Shown here: positions 6,972 through 13,711 of the stretch, one piece after another
How the letters are laid out: the number at the start of each line of letters is the position of its first letter
How positions within the stretch are numbered: the first letter of the stretch is position 1
Assembly (NCBI RefSeq): GCF_002236105.1
Contig: NZ_NIWU01000006.1
Span: 248,001-312,000, forward strand
Direction: 5' to 3'
Length of the DNA stretch: 64,000 bases
Origin: Pseudomonas umsongensis
Lineage (GTDB): Bacteria; Pseudomonadota; Gammaproteobacteria; Pseudomonadales; Pseudomonadaceae
The notes under the pieces: generated by a model
What the model was told of the DNA's origin: nothing
What the model saw: the letters and a program-made list of their open reading frames with translations, nothing else
Databases searched by the model: none
Translations under genes and position numbers: made by a program

Positions 6972-8237
6972 ATGTATCTGTTTCGTCTAGCCATGGCCAG
7001 CCTGTCAAACCGCCGTTTCACCGCGATCCTCACCGCGTTCGCCATTGCCCTGTCGGTGTGCCTGCTGCTGGCTGTGGAACGGGTGCGCACCGAGGCCAAG
7101 GCCAGTTTCGCCAGCACCATCAGCGGCACCGACCTGATCGTCGGCGCACGTTCCGGCTCGGTCAACCTGCTGCTGTACTCAGTGTTCCGCATCGGCAACG
7201 CCACCAACAATATCCGCTGGGACAGCTTCGAACACTTCGCCAACAACCCGAAAGTGAAGTGGGCCATCCCGATGTCACTCGGCGACTCCCATCGCGGTTA
7301 TCGGGTGATGGGCACCACCGAGGCGTACTTCGAACACTACCAGTACGGCCGCCAGCAACACCTGGAACTGGCCGATGGCCGTGCCTTCGCCACCGATCCG
7401 TTCGAAGTGGTGCTCGGTGCCGAAGTGGCCGACGCATTGCACTACAAACTCGGCGACAAGCTGGTGCTGGCCCACGGTGTGGCCGTGATCAGCCTGGTCA
7501 AGCATGACGACAAGCCCTTCACCGTGGTCGGCATTCTCAAGCGTACTGGCACCCCGGTGGACCGCACACTGCACATCAGCCTCGGCGGTATGGAGGCCAT
7601 TCACGTTGATTGGCACAACGGTGTGCCGGCCCGGGGCAACGGGCGGATCAGCGCCGATCAGGCGCGCAACATGGACCTGACGCCCCAAGCGATCACCGCA
7701 TTCATGCTCGGCCTGAACAGCAAGATTTCAACCTTTGCCTTGCAGCGCGAAATCAACGAATTCCGCGGCGAACCGATGCTGGCGATCTTGCCGGGCGTTG
7801 CGCTGCAAGAGTTGTGGAGCTTGATGAGCACCGCGGAAAAAGCCTTGTTCGTGGTGTCGCTGTTCGTGGTGTTGACCGGGTTGATCGGCATGCTCACGGC
7901 GATTCTTACCAGCCTCAACGAACGCCGCCGGGAGATGGCGATCCTGCGTTCGGTAGGTGCGCGACCTTGGCATGTCGCGACGCTGCTGGTACTGGAAGCG
8001 TTTGCCTTGGCGCTGGCCGGTGTGGTTGCCGGCGTGGCGCTGCTTTACATCGGCATCGCTGCGGCACAGGGTTACGTGCAAGCCAATTACGGCCTGTTTC
8101 TGCCACTGGCATGGCCAAGTGAATATGAATGGACGCTACTCGGTGGCATCCTGATCGCTGCGTTGCTGATGGGCAGCGTGCCTGCCTGGCGCGCCTATCG
8201 CCAATCCCTGGCCGATGGCCTGTCGATTCGTTTATGA
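6972..8237 (+). CDS. FtsX/MacB-like ABC transporter permease
   Basis: A 421-residue inner-membrane protein with the type VII ABC layout: one N-terminal membrane helix (about 17-35), a large periplasmic domain, and three C-terminal helices (VSLFVVLTGLIGMLTAI, LEAFALALAGVVAGVALLYI and LLGGILIAALLMGSVPAW). The start at 6972 follows the ATPase stop directly and gives the expected short cytoplasmic N-terminus MYLFRLAMASLSNRR; an open frame runs further upstream only inside the ATPase gene. Such permeases usually transmit mechanical force to periplasmic partners and do not always pump a substrate. Confidence 0.92.
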   Translation: MYLFRLAMASLSNRRFTAILTAFAIALSVCLLLAVERVRTEAKASFASTISGTDLIVGARSGSVNLLLYSVFRIGNATNNIRWDSFEHFANNPKVKWAIPMSLGDSHRGYRVMGTTEAYFEHYQYGRQQHLELADGRAFATDPFEVVLGAEVADALHYKLGDKLVLAHGVAVISLVKHDDKPFTVVGILKRTGTPVDRTLHISLGGMEAIHVDWHNGVPARGNGRISADQARNMDLTPQAITAFMLGLNSKISTFALQREINEFRGEPMLAILPGVALQELWSLMSTAEKALFVVSLFVVLTGLIGMLTAILTSLNERRREMAILRSVGARPWHVATLLVLEAFALALAGVVAGVALLYIGIAAAQGYVQANYGLFLPLAWPSEYEWTLLGGILIAALLMGSVPAWRAYRQSLADGLSIRL

Positions 8238-8247
8238 GGATGTTGAA

Positions 8248-8763
8248 ATGCCCCGCGCTGTCTTTGCGCTGTTGATGCTGGTCGCCCTGCCATTGTGGGC
8301 GGCTGCGCCGAAAGAGCTGACCTGGTCGGAAATGATCCCGCCGGATGCGGCCGCGGAAGTGCCGAACATGACGCCGCTGCATGACCTGTCGAAGATGAGC
8401 GATGCACTGGCTGCCGAATCGGCTCCGGCCGCGAAGCAGGACATGCCCAACGCGCCGGTGGTCAAGGCCCTCGACGGGCAGAACATTCGCTTGCCGGGCT
8501 ACATCGTGCCGCTGGAAGTGAGTGAAGAAGGTCGCACCACGGAGTTTCTGCTGGTGCCGTATTTCGGCGCCTGTATTCACGTACCGCCACCGCCGTCGAA
8601 CCAGATCGTGCATGTCAAAAGCGAAGTGGGCGTGAAGCTCGACGAGCTGTATCAGCCGTACTGGATCGAAGGTGCGTTGCAGGTAAAAGCGTCCACCAGC
8701 GAGTTGGCGGATGCCGGTTACCAGATGGAGGCGGACAAGATTTACCTGTATGAATTGCCATAG
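8248..8763 (+). CDS. DUF3299 domain periplasmic protein
   Basis: A 171-residue secreted protein with a signal peptide (about 1-20, MPRAVFALLMLVALPLWAAA). The conserved core includes LPGYIVPLEV and PYFGACIHVPPPPSNQIVHV, with a single conserved Cys and two His, matching the DUF3299 family. It starts 10 bases after the permease stop and completes the cluster (His-rich protein, ATPase, permease, DUF3299) seen in other pseudomonads and vibrios in zinc-regulated loci. Its biochemical role is unknown to me; the Cys/His pattern is compatible with metal binding. Confidence 0.88.
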   Translation: MPRAVFALLMLVALPLWAAAPKELTWSEMIPPDAAAEVPNMTPLHDLSKMSDALAAESAPAAKQDMPNAPVVKALDGQNIRLPGYIVPLEVSEEGRTTEFLLVPYFGACIHVPPPPSNQIVHVKSEVGVKLDELYQPYWIEGALQVKASTSELADAGYQMEADKIYLYELP

Positions 8764-8828
8764 GCGCGAGGCTTGCCCGCGAAGAGGCCCTCACAGGTTC
8801 CCCAAAAAACAATCTCATCCCACTTTCA

Positions 8829-8842
8829 TTGAGCTGCATCAA
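8829..8842 (+). promoter_or_regulatory. ANR/FNR-type box before ompW
   Basis: TTGAGCTGCATCAA matches the ANR/FNR consensus TTGAT-N4-ATCAA at 9 of 10 fixed positions. A possible -10 (TACCAT, 8865-8870) sits where a class II FNR-activated promoter would need it. The box is 65 bases before ompW; oprG of P. aeruginosa, the orthologue, is known to depend on Anr. A degenerate REP half (about 8764-8790) lies just upstream of the box. Confidence 0.65.
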
Positions 8843-8907
8843 AAGACCAAATCGTTAGCCGACTTACCATTGGACATCGAACATTTTTAACGTCCTCTGG
8901 AGCCCCC

Positions 8908-9606
8908 ATGAACAAGTCCTTGCTCGGCGCCTCGCTGTTTGCCCTCGCGCTCGCGGCCCCGCTCGCCCACGCTCACGAAAAAGGCGACATCCTCTTGCGT
9001 GCAGGCGCGATCACCGTCGATCCGAATACCGACAGTTCCAGCGTCAAGGTCGATCAGGGCCCATTGAGCGGTGCCGACCTGGGCGGCGAGGCGACGCTGA
9101 GCAGCGACACACAACTGGGCCTTAACTTCGCCTATATGATCACCGATCACCTTGGCATCGAATTGCTGGCGGCCACACCGTTCGAGCATGACGTAAAACT
9201 CAAGGGCACTGCCCTGAGCGCAGCCAACGGCAAACTCGGCAGTTTTAATCAACTGCCGCCGACCTTGAGCCTGGTGTACTACCCGCTCGACCCCAAGTCC
9301 GCGTTCCAGCCCTATGTCGGTGCAGGCGTCAACTACACCTGGATGTATGACGAACACCTGAGCAGCGAAGCGCGCGCCAATGGTTTCAGCAACTTCAAGA
9401 CCGAAAACTCCTGGGGCGTGGCCTGGCAGGTAGGTGCCGATTACATGCTGACTGACAACATCCTGTTCAACGCGCAGATGCGCTACATCGACATCGACAC
9501 GCGTGCGACCGTGGAAAACAACGCCATCGCGCCGGGCACCCGGGCACGGGTGAACGTGGATGCGGATCCGTTTATCTACATGGTCGGCCTGGGTTACAAG
9601 TTCTAA
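8908..9606 (+). CDS. ompW: outer membrane protein OmpW/OprG family
   Basis: A 232-residue outer-membrane eight-stranded beta-barrel. The signal peptide ends LAHA-HEKGD around residue 23; the mature part has the OmpW pattern GDILLRAGAITVDP, a mid-segment LGLNFAYMITDHLGIEL, PTLSLVYYPLD, PYVGAGVNYTWMYDE and the C-terminal FIYMVGLGYKF ending in phenylalanine, as barrel-assembly signals do. Family members form a channel that passes small hydrophobic molecules; P. aeruginosa OprG responds to iron and oxygen. The upstream ANR-like box supports oxygen control. Confidence 0.95.
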   Translation: MNKSLLGASLFALALAAPLAHAHEKGDILLRAGAITVDPNTDSSSVKVDQGPLSGADLGGEATLSSDTQLGLNFAYMITDHLGIELLAATPFEHDVKLKGTALSAANGKLGSFNQLPPTLSLVYYPLDPKSAFQPYVGAGVNYTWMYDEHLSSEARANGFSNFKTENSWGVAWQVGADYMLTDNILFNAQMRYIDIDTRATVENNAIAPGTRARVNVDADPFIYMVGLGYKF

Positions 9607-9625
9607 ACATTCACGTGGTGGTGAT

Positions 9626-9731
9626 GATCGTTCCCCCGCTCAGCGTGGGATGCAGCCAGGGACGCTCCACGTCCCAAGAGCAGACGCAGAGCGTCCATTG
9701 AGGCATTCCCAAGCAGAGCGTGAGAACGATC
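9626..9731. repeat. 106-bp palindromic intergenic repeat (GATCGTTC...GAACGATC)
   Basis: The element starts with GATCGTTC and ends with GAACGATC, and contains internal nested inverted pieces (for example CGCTCAGCGTGGGATGC facing GCATTCCCAAGCAGAGCG, and GGGACGCTCCACGTCCC). This is a repeat type that I know from Pseudomonas intergenic regions. It sits between ompW and the group II intron, ending 10 bases from the predicted intron 3' end. Confidence 0.75.
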
Positions 9732-9744
9732 GGCAATCGGCATA

Positions 9745-9809
9745 GGGGACGGCCTTCACAGGCCGTTCCCCTGCCACACCACCCGGCATGCGGGTCCGCA
9801 CCGGGCGGT
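9745..9809 (-). ncRNA. group II intron domains V and VI
   Basis: Domain V folds from 9809 to 9778 on the minus strand: a nine-pair stem (ACCGCCCGG with CCGGGTGGT) containing a CGC catalytic triad with a G-U wobble, a two-base bulge TG, and a short distal stem TGCG/CGCA. Domain VI (9771-9745) pairs GGGG with CCCC and CGGCC with GGCCG under a GTGA loop. The only unpaired adenosine in VI is on the 5' strand (9766/9767). Confidence 0.75.
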
Positions 9810-9823
9810 TCGAGAGATTGAGG

Positions 9824-11116
9824 TTATGAGAGACGCACTAATCCCAGCCTGTCGAACCACGCAATATTAAGCACGCGATTCAGATCAAGACGACTGTTAC
9901 GCCACCAGCGGCAGGTATTTCCCGCCACCTTCTGTGCCACCTGGATGTTTGCACCAAGTGCTCGTAGCTCACGATACGTCGTCGTTCCACGCCCCCATTG
10001 TTTAAGCTGGATAGCTCGCAATCGGTGTCGCATCCATTCGTCCAACTCACGCCAGACGGCTGGGGTTTGCGACAAACCGAAGTAAGCCTTCCAGCCCAAA
10101 ATGTAAGGTCGCAGCTCATCAGCAATCTGCTGCAAGCTACGGCCACACGAGCGTCGGGTGTACCAGCGTATTCGCTGCTTGAACTGCTTCTGCGCTTTAT
10201 AGGATGCAGCACGCTTGACTTCGCCGCGGGCTGACCACATCTCATAGCCCAAGAACTTGCGACCAAACGCACTCGCCACTGCACTCTTGCTCGCGTTGAC
10301 ACTCAAGTGCAGCTTGTCATACAGACGCTTCAGCAGAGCCATTACCCGCTCCCCCGCCTTATGACTGCGAACATACACATTCGCATCGTCGGCATAACGC
10401 ACGAAGCAATGACCTCGACGCTCAAGCTCCCGATCCACTTCGTCCAGCAGCACATTCGCCAGCAACGGCGACAGCGGGCCGCCTTGCGGCGCCCCGCAGC
10501 GGCTTTTCTCGACCACGCCATTGATCAGCGTTCCTGCATCCAGATAGGCACGAATCAGCCGGATAACCGCCCGATCCGTGATCCGTTTGCGTAAGCGCCC
10601 CATCAAAATGTCGTGATCGACCCGGTCGAAGAACTTTTCCAGGTCAACATCCACCACCACTTTGCGTCCCGAGGACACCTGGCGCTGGGCCGCCAAAACG
10701 GCGTCCTGCGCACTGCGCCCCGGGCGAAAACCGTAGCTGTGTTCACTGAAAGTCGGATCGAGTAGTGGTTGCAAGACTTGCAGCAACGCCTGTTGGATCA
10801 GGCGGTCGGTGACCGTGGGAATGCCCAACTCGCGCTGACCGCCGTCGGGCTTGGGAATGACCACTCGGCGTACCGGACTGGGCCGGTAGACACCAGACAT
10901 AAGCTGTTCACGAATCACGACCCATTGGGTCAGCAGATGCTCGGCCGTCTGATCTATGTTCAGACCGTCGACTCCCGCTGCACCTTTGTTGGCCTTGACC
11001 CGCTTCCACGCCTGCTTCAGGTTTTCTCTCGCAAAGGCCCGCTCCAGCAGCCCTTGCCCTGCGTTATAGGGTTCATCTTGCGGGCGATTGACCTCGTCGC
11101 TGATGGGATATCTCAC
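9824..11116 (-). CDS. ltrA: group II intron reverse transcriptase/maturase
   Basis: A 430-residue intron-encoded protein that helps splicing and copies the intron into DNA. The reverse-transcriptase domain (about 60-290) has VVVDVDLEKFFD with catalytic aspartates, AYGF-like motif SYGFRPGRSAQDAV, QGGPLSPLLAN, and the active-site YADD (241-244). A maturase X domain follows (about 300-400; LGWKAYFGL is part of it). The protein stops at about 430 residues, with no HNH endonuclease or zinc-finger motif. It is read from the minus strand inside the intron; the start is MRYPISDEVNRP. Confidence 0.96.
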   Translation of the reverse strand: MRYPISDEVNRPQDEPYNAGQGLLERAFARENLKQAWKRVKANKGAAGVDGLNIDQTAEHLLTQWVVIREQLMSGVYRPSPVRRVVIPKPDGGQRELGIPTVTDRLIQQALLQVLQPLLDPTFSEHSYGFRPGRSAQDAVLAAQRQVSSGRKVVVDVDLEKFFDRVDHDILMGRLRKRITDRAVIRLIRAYLDAGTLINGVVEKSRCGAPQGGPLSPLLANVLLDEVDRELERRGHCFVRYADDANVYVRSHKAGERVMALLKRLYDKLHLSVNASKSAVASAFGRKFLGYEMWSARGEVKRAASYKAQKQFKQRIRWYTRRSCGRSLQQIADELRPYILGWKAYFGLSQTPAVWRELDEWMRHRLRAIQLKQWGRGTTTYRELRALGANIQVAQKVAGNTCRWWRNSRLDLNRVLNIAWFDRLGLVRLS

Positions 11117-11569
11117 GGTTTCACCGCTCGTTATCTCCGTCCGCCCCGCGTTTGGCAGGCATCTGACTTCCGGTCTTTCGCATCAACATGGCCTATGACG
11201 CTTTCTCTCGTTCGGCCCTTCGTCAAAAAAAAAGACTACTACGGCCTCTGCTGACTTCTCGCTCCGGCTGGCGCCGTCGCCCTTTCAGGCACAAGGCGAG
11301 ATCTCCCCAGGTAAGAACGCAATCCTTCACCACACAACCGCCGGATTTACACAGCCTGATCCTTGACCACAAAAGCTTCGCGGTTTTGTGCCCGCTCGCC
11401 CTGATCGGCTTTGCCTTTTATCCGGTTCTTGTACATCGGCTCATGGCTTCGATTCACGCTTCCTCCCCACACTCGGTCGCCCTCATGCAGTTGCGCTTCA
11501 CTTCGTTCGCTGTGGTCAGCTTACGGCGGGACTTTCACCCACAAGATTGCGCCCATGCTGGGCGCACAC

Positions 11570-11598
11570 AAAAAAGGCGCCTCAACCGGCGCCTTTTT
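11570..11598 (-). terminator. rho-independent terminator of the epimerase gene; intron insertion target
   Basis: AAAAAGGCGCC and GGCGCCTTTTT pair around a six-base loop. The hairpin begins immediately after the TAG stop (11599-11601) of the epimerase gene, and its T-run is followed without a gap by the intron 5' end. Confidence 0.93.
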
Positions 11599-12528
11599 CT
11601 ATTGTCCCAGCAACCGCGCCAACCCGACACTCAACGGCGTCGGCTCGGGCGCTCTGAAGCGTTCCAGCAAACGCTGGTTGTTGGCCCGTGAATGACGAAT
11701 ATCGCCGGAGCGTGCCGGGGCGTAGCTCACCGGGGGCAGCTTGCCAACGACCACCTCGAGGGCTGCAAGCATTTGCTTGAGACTCGTCGCCTGGTTCCAG
11801 CCGACGTTTACCGCGCCGTCTTCCACCTGGGGTTTCTCGATAGCCTGCACCAGCAAATCGACCAGGTCTTCGACGTAGAGAAAATCCCGCGTTTGCTCAC
11901 CGTCGCCAAACACGGTGATCGGCAGGCCTTTCTGTGCGCGCTCGCTGAAAATGCTGATCACCCCGGAATACGGCGAGGACGGATCCTGGCGCGGGCCGAA
12001 GATGTTGAAGAAGCGAAAAATCACCGGTTCCAGCCCATGCTCGCGCCGGTAGAAATCGAAGTATTGCTCGCTCGCCAGCTTGTCCGACGCGTAGGGCGTC
12101 AACGGTGCCTTGGGCGTGTCTTCACCGATCGACTCGCCTTCGCCATTGTTGCCATACACCGCGGCACTGGAGGCAAAAAGCACGCGCTTGACCCCGGACT
12201 GGCGCATGGCTTCGCAAACATTTAGCGAGCCGATGAAGTTGCTCTGGTGGGTCTTCACCGGATCGTCCACCGACGCCTGTACCGATGCCACTGCCGCCAG
12301 GTGCGCCACGGCACCGCTACCGGCCACCGCTCGGGCGACCAGGGCGGCATCGGCCACGTCGCCGACAATCAGCTCGACCTTGGGATTGTCCAGCGGCAGG
12401 TTGCTGCGTTTACCGGAAGACAGATCATCGAGAATCCGAACCGAATAGCCCTTGGCGAGCAAGGCATCGGTGAGATGGGAGCCGATGAAACCGGCCCCTC
12501 CGGTAATCAAAACGGGGCGATCAGCCAT
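11599..12528 (-). CDS. NAD-dependent epimerase/dehydratase (UDP-glucose 4-epimerase-like)
   Basis: A 309-residue extended short-chain dehydrogenase. The NAD-binding motif GGAGFIG is at residues 10-16, DDLSSGKRSN marks the ribose-binding region, and the catalytic Ser and YxxxK (YASDK) follow with SEQYFDFYRREHGL. The overall pattern (FFNIFGPRQDPSSPYSGVISIF) is that of UDP-sugar 4-epimerases of surface-polysaccharide pathways; the exact sugar is unknown. The start MADRPVLITGG is preferred over an upstream ATG at 12567, and the gene overlaps the end of the RmlD-like gene by eight bases, so the two form an operon. Confidence 0.92.
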   Translation of the reverse strand: MADRPVLITGGAGFIGSHLTDALLAKGYSVRILDDLSSGKRSNLPLDNPKVELIVGDVADAALVARAVAGSGAVAHLAAVASVQASVDDPVKTHQSNFIGSLNVCEAMRQSGVKRVLFASSAAVYGNNGEGESIGEDTPKAPLTPYASDKLASEQYFDFYRREHGLEPVIFRFFNIFGPRQDPSSPYSGVISIFSERAQKGLPITVFGDGEQTRDFLYVEDLVDLLVQAIEKPQVEDGAVNVGWNQATSLKQMLAALEVVVGKLPPVSYAPARSGDIRHSRANNQRLLERFRAPEPTPLSVGLARLLGQ

Positions 12529-13405
12529 GACGATAGAACCTGTCCAAAAGACCCGGAAGGGCCGCACGCCAGGCGCGTGGCTTGATTCCGAAGGTGTGCA
12601 GAATTTTCTTGCAGGCCAGTACCGCGTGCTGCGGTTCTTCGGCGGCGTCCGGTCGCGCGGCGTGAGCCTGGGCGGTCGGAGCTTCGACGGCCAGCGGATG
12701 CAGGGCGCGTGCTTCGGTGAGAATCGCCTGCCCCAAGGCTAGTGGCGTGGTCGCCTCATGCCCGGCGTAGTGGTAGGTGCCCCAAAGCGGCGCGCCACAG
12801 TCCAGTTGCTTGAGCACCGAAATGATCACGCGGGCCGCGTCGTCCACCGGTGTCGGATTGCCACGGCGATCGTCGGCCATCAACAGCTCCTGTGACTGCT
12901 CGGCGCGGCTGAGGAAGCGCCCGAGGGTGCCGTCGGGACTGTCATCGAGCAGCCAACCGAAACGCAACAGCACGTGTTGCGGGCAGGTGGCGCGCACGCT
13001 TTGTTCGATTCGCCACAACGCCTGGCCACGCAGGCCCAGCGGCTGCGGCTCGTCTTTTTCGCTGTAGGCTGTCGCCCGGGAGCCGTCGAACACGCGATAA
13101 CTCGAGGGTTGCAGCAAGACGATGTTGTGATGCTGGCACAGTTCGGCCAGGCGCTCGATCGCCCGCTCCTGCCCGGCCAGGCGCTGTTCGCTGACCGCCT
13201 CCGCCTGGAACCAGTCAAAGTAGTAGGCGAGGTTGATCAACGCGTCCGGACGGGTGTCGTCGAGCAGTTGCGTCAGGCTCGCGGCATCCCAGCCGTCTTG
13301 AGGTGGGCGGGGGGCGAGGAAACCGATGTCTTCCTCCGCACCGAGGCGAATCAGCGCCTGCCCAAGGGCATTTCCGCCGCCCAGTAACATAAGGCGCATT
13401 CGCAT
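12521..13405 (-). CDS. sugar nucleotide-binding protein (RmlD/dTDP-4-dehydrorhamnose reductase-like)
   Basis: A 294-residue Rossmann-fold protein of the RmlD superfamily. The nucleotide-binding start is MLLGGGNALGQAL; PDALINLAYYFDWFQAE corresponds to the conserved INxAAYT region of RmlD; QPSSYRVFDGS corresponds to the S-x-x-VFDG region. The expected YxxxK pair is altered: the residues after VFDG are ATAYSEKDEPQP, followed by LGLRGQALWRIEQ where RmlD has YGxxKxxGE. Catalysis may therefore differ. Starts at 13405 or 13399 are both possible; the open frame continues to 13615 but its first 70 residues look like translated intergenic DNA. Confidence 0.82.
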   Translation of the reverse strand: MRMRLMLLGGGNALGQALIRLGAEEDIGFLAPRPPQDGWDAASLTQLLDDTRPDALINLAYYFDWFQAEAVSEQRLAGQERAIERLAELCQHHNIVLLQPSSYRVFDGSRATAYSEKDEPQPLGLRGQALWRIEQSVRATCPQHVLLRFGWLLDDSPDGTLGRFLSRAEQSQELLMADDRRGNPTPVDDAARVIISVLKQLDCGAPLWGTYHYAGHEATTPLALGQAILTEARALHPLAVEAPTAQAHAARPDAAEEPQHAVLACKKILHTFGIKPRAWRAALPGLLDRFYRHG

Positions 13406-13566
13406 AGAGTCAGCAGGCCCAGTCTGATTGGAACGATGGCTTAATCGACGGCGCCCGCGGGCAATGTCGTCGATAGTTGCCGGAATCGTTGCATTTTGCG
13501 GGTTTAGTGCGCAACCGTCATCCGTAAAGTGTAGATGTCCGGGATTTGTAGTGCAGCTACTGGCCT

Positions 13567-13640
13567 CTTCGCGAGCAGGCTCGCTCCCACAATGAAATTG
13601 TGTACACCGGCCCAATGTGGGAGCGAGCCTGCTCGCGAAG
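13567..13640. repeat. REP-type inverted repeat
   Basis: Arms 13567-13591 and 13616-13640 are perfect 25-base reverse complements of the GCGAGCAGGCTCGCTCCCAC family. The element occupies part of the 306-base gap between the divergent RmlD-like gene and lhr; the remaining 160 bases next to the RmlD-like gene hold no recognisable gene and presumably its promoter. Confidence 0.92.
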
Positions 13641-13711
13641 GGGCCCTAAAGGCCAGCAAAGGTCTTGAGCGGTACTTGCATCTTCACTGAGTCACCCGCA
13701 TAAATCAGACC

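Larger units (their letters stand above)
9742..11569 (-). mobile_element. group II intron, bacterial class C type (full length)
   Basis: On the minus strand the element starts GTGTGCGCCCAGCATGGG (from 11569; GUGYG-type 5' end, 11567 being an alternative), carries about 450 bases of domain I-IV RNA, then the reverse transcriptase gene, and closes with domains V and VI. It begins directly after the rho-independent terminator of the epimerase gene, the known target of class C introns. The maturase lacks a C-terminal endonuclease domain, also typical of class C. The predicted 3' end is ...CCCCTAT at 9742, giving about 1.83 kb. The ORF is intact, so the element may be active. Region 11117-11569 holds only intron RNA and no other gene. 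Confidence 0.88.

Noticed and set aside
12521..13615. N-terminal extension of the RmlD-like gene to 13615
   Set aside because: The extra 70 residues translate REP-containing intergenic DNA and lack similarity to the family.
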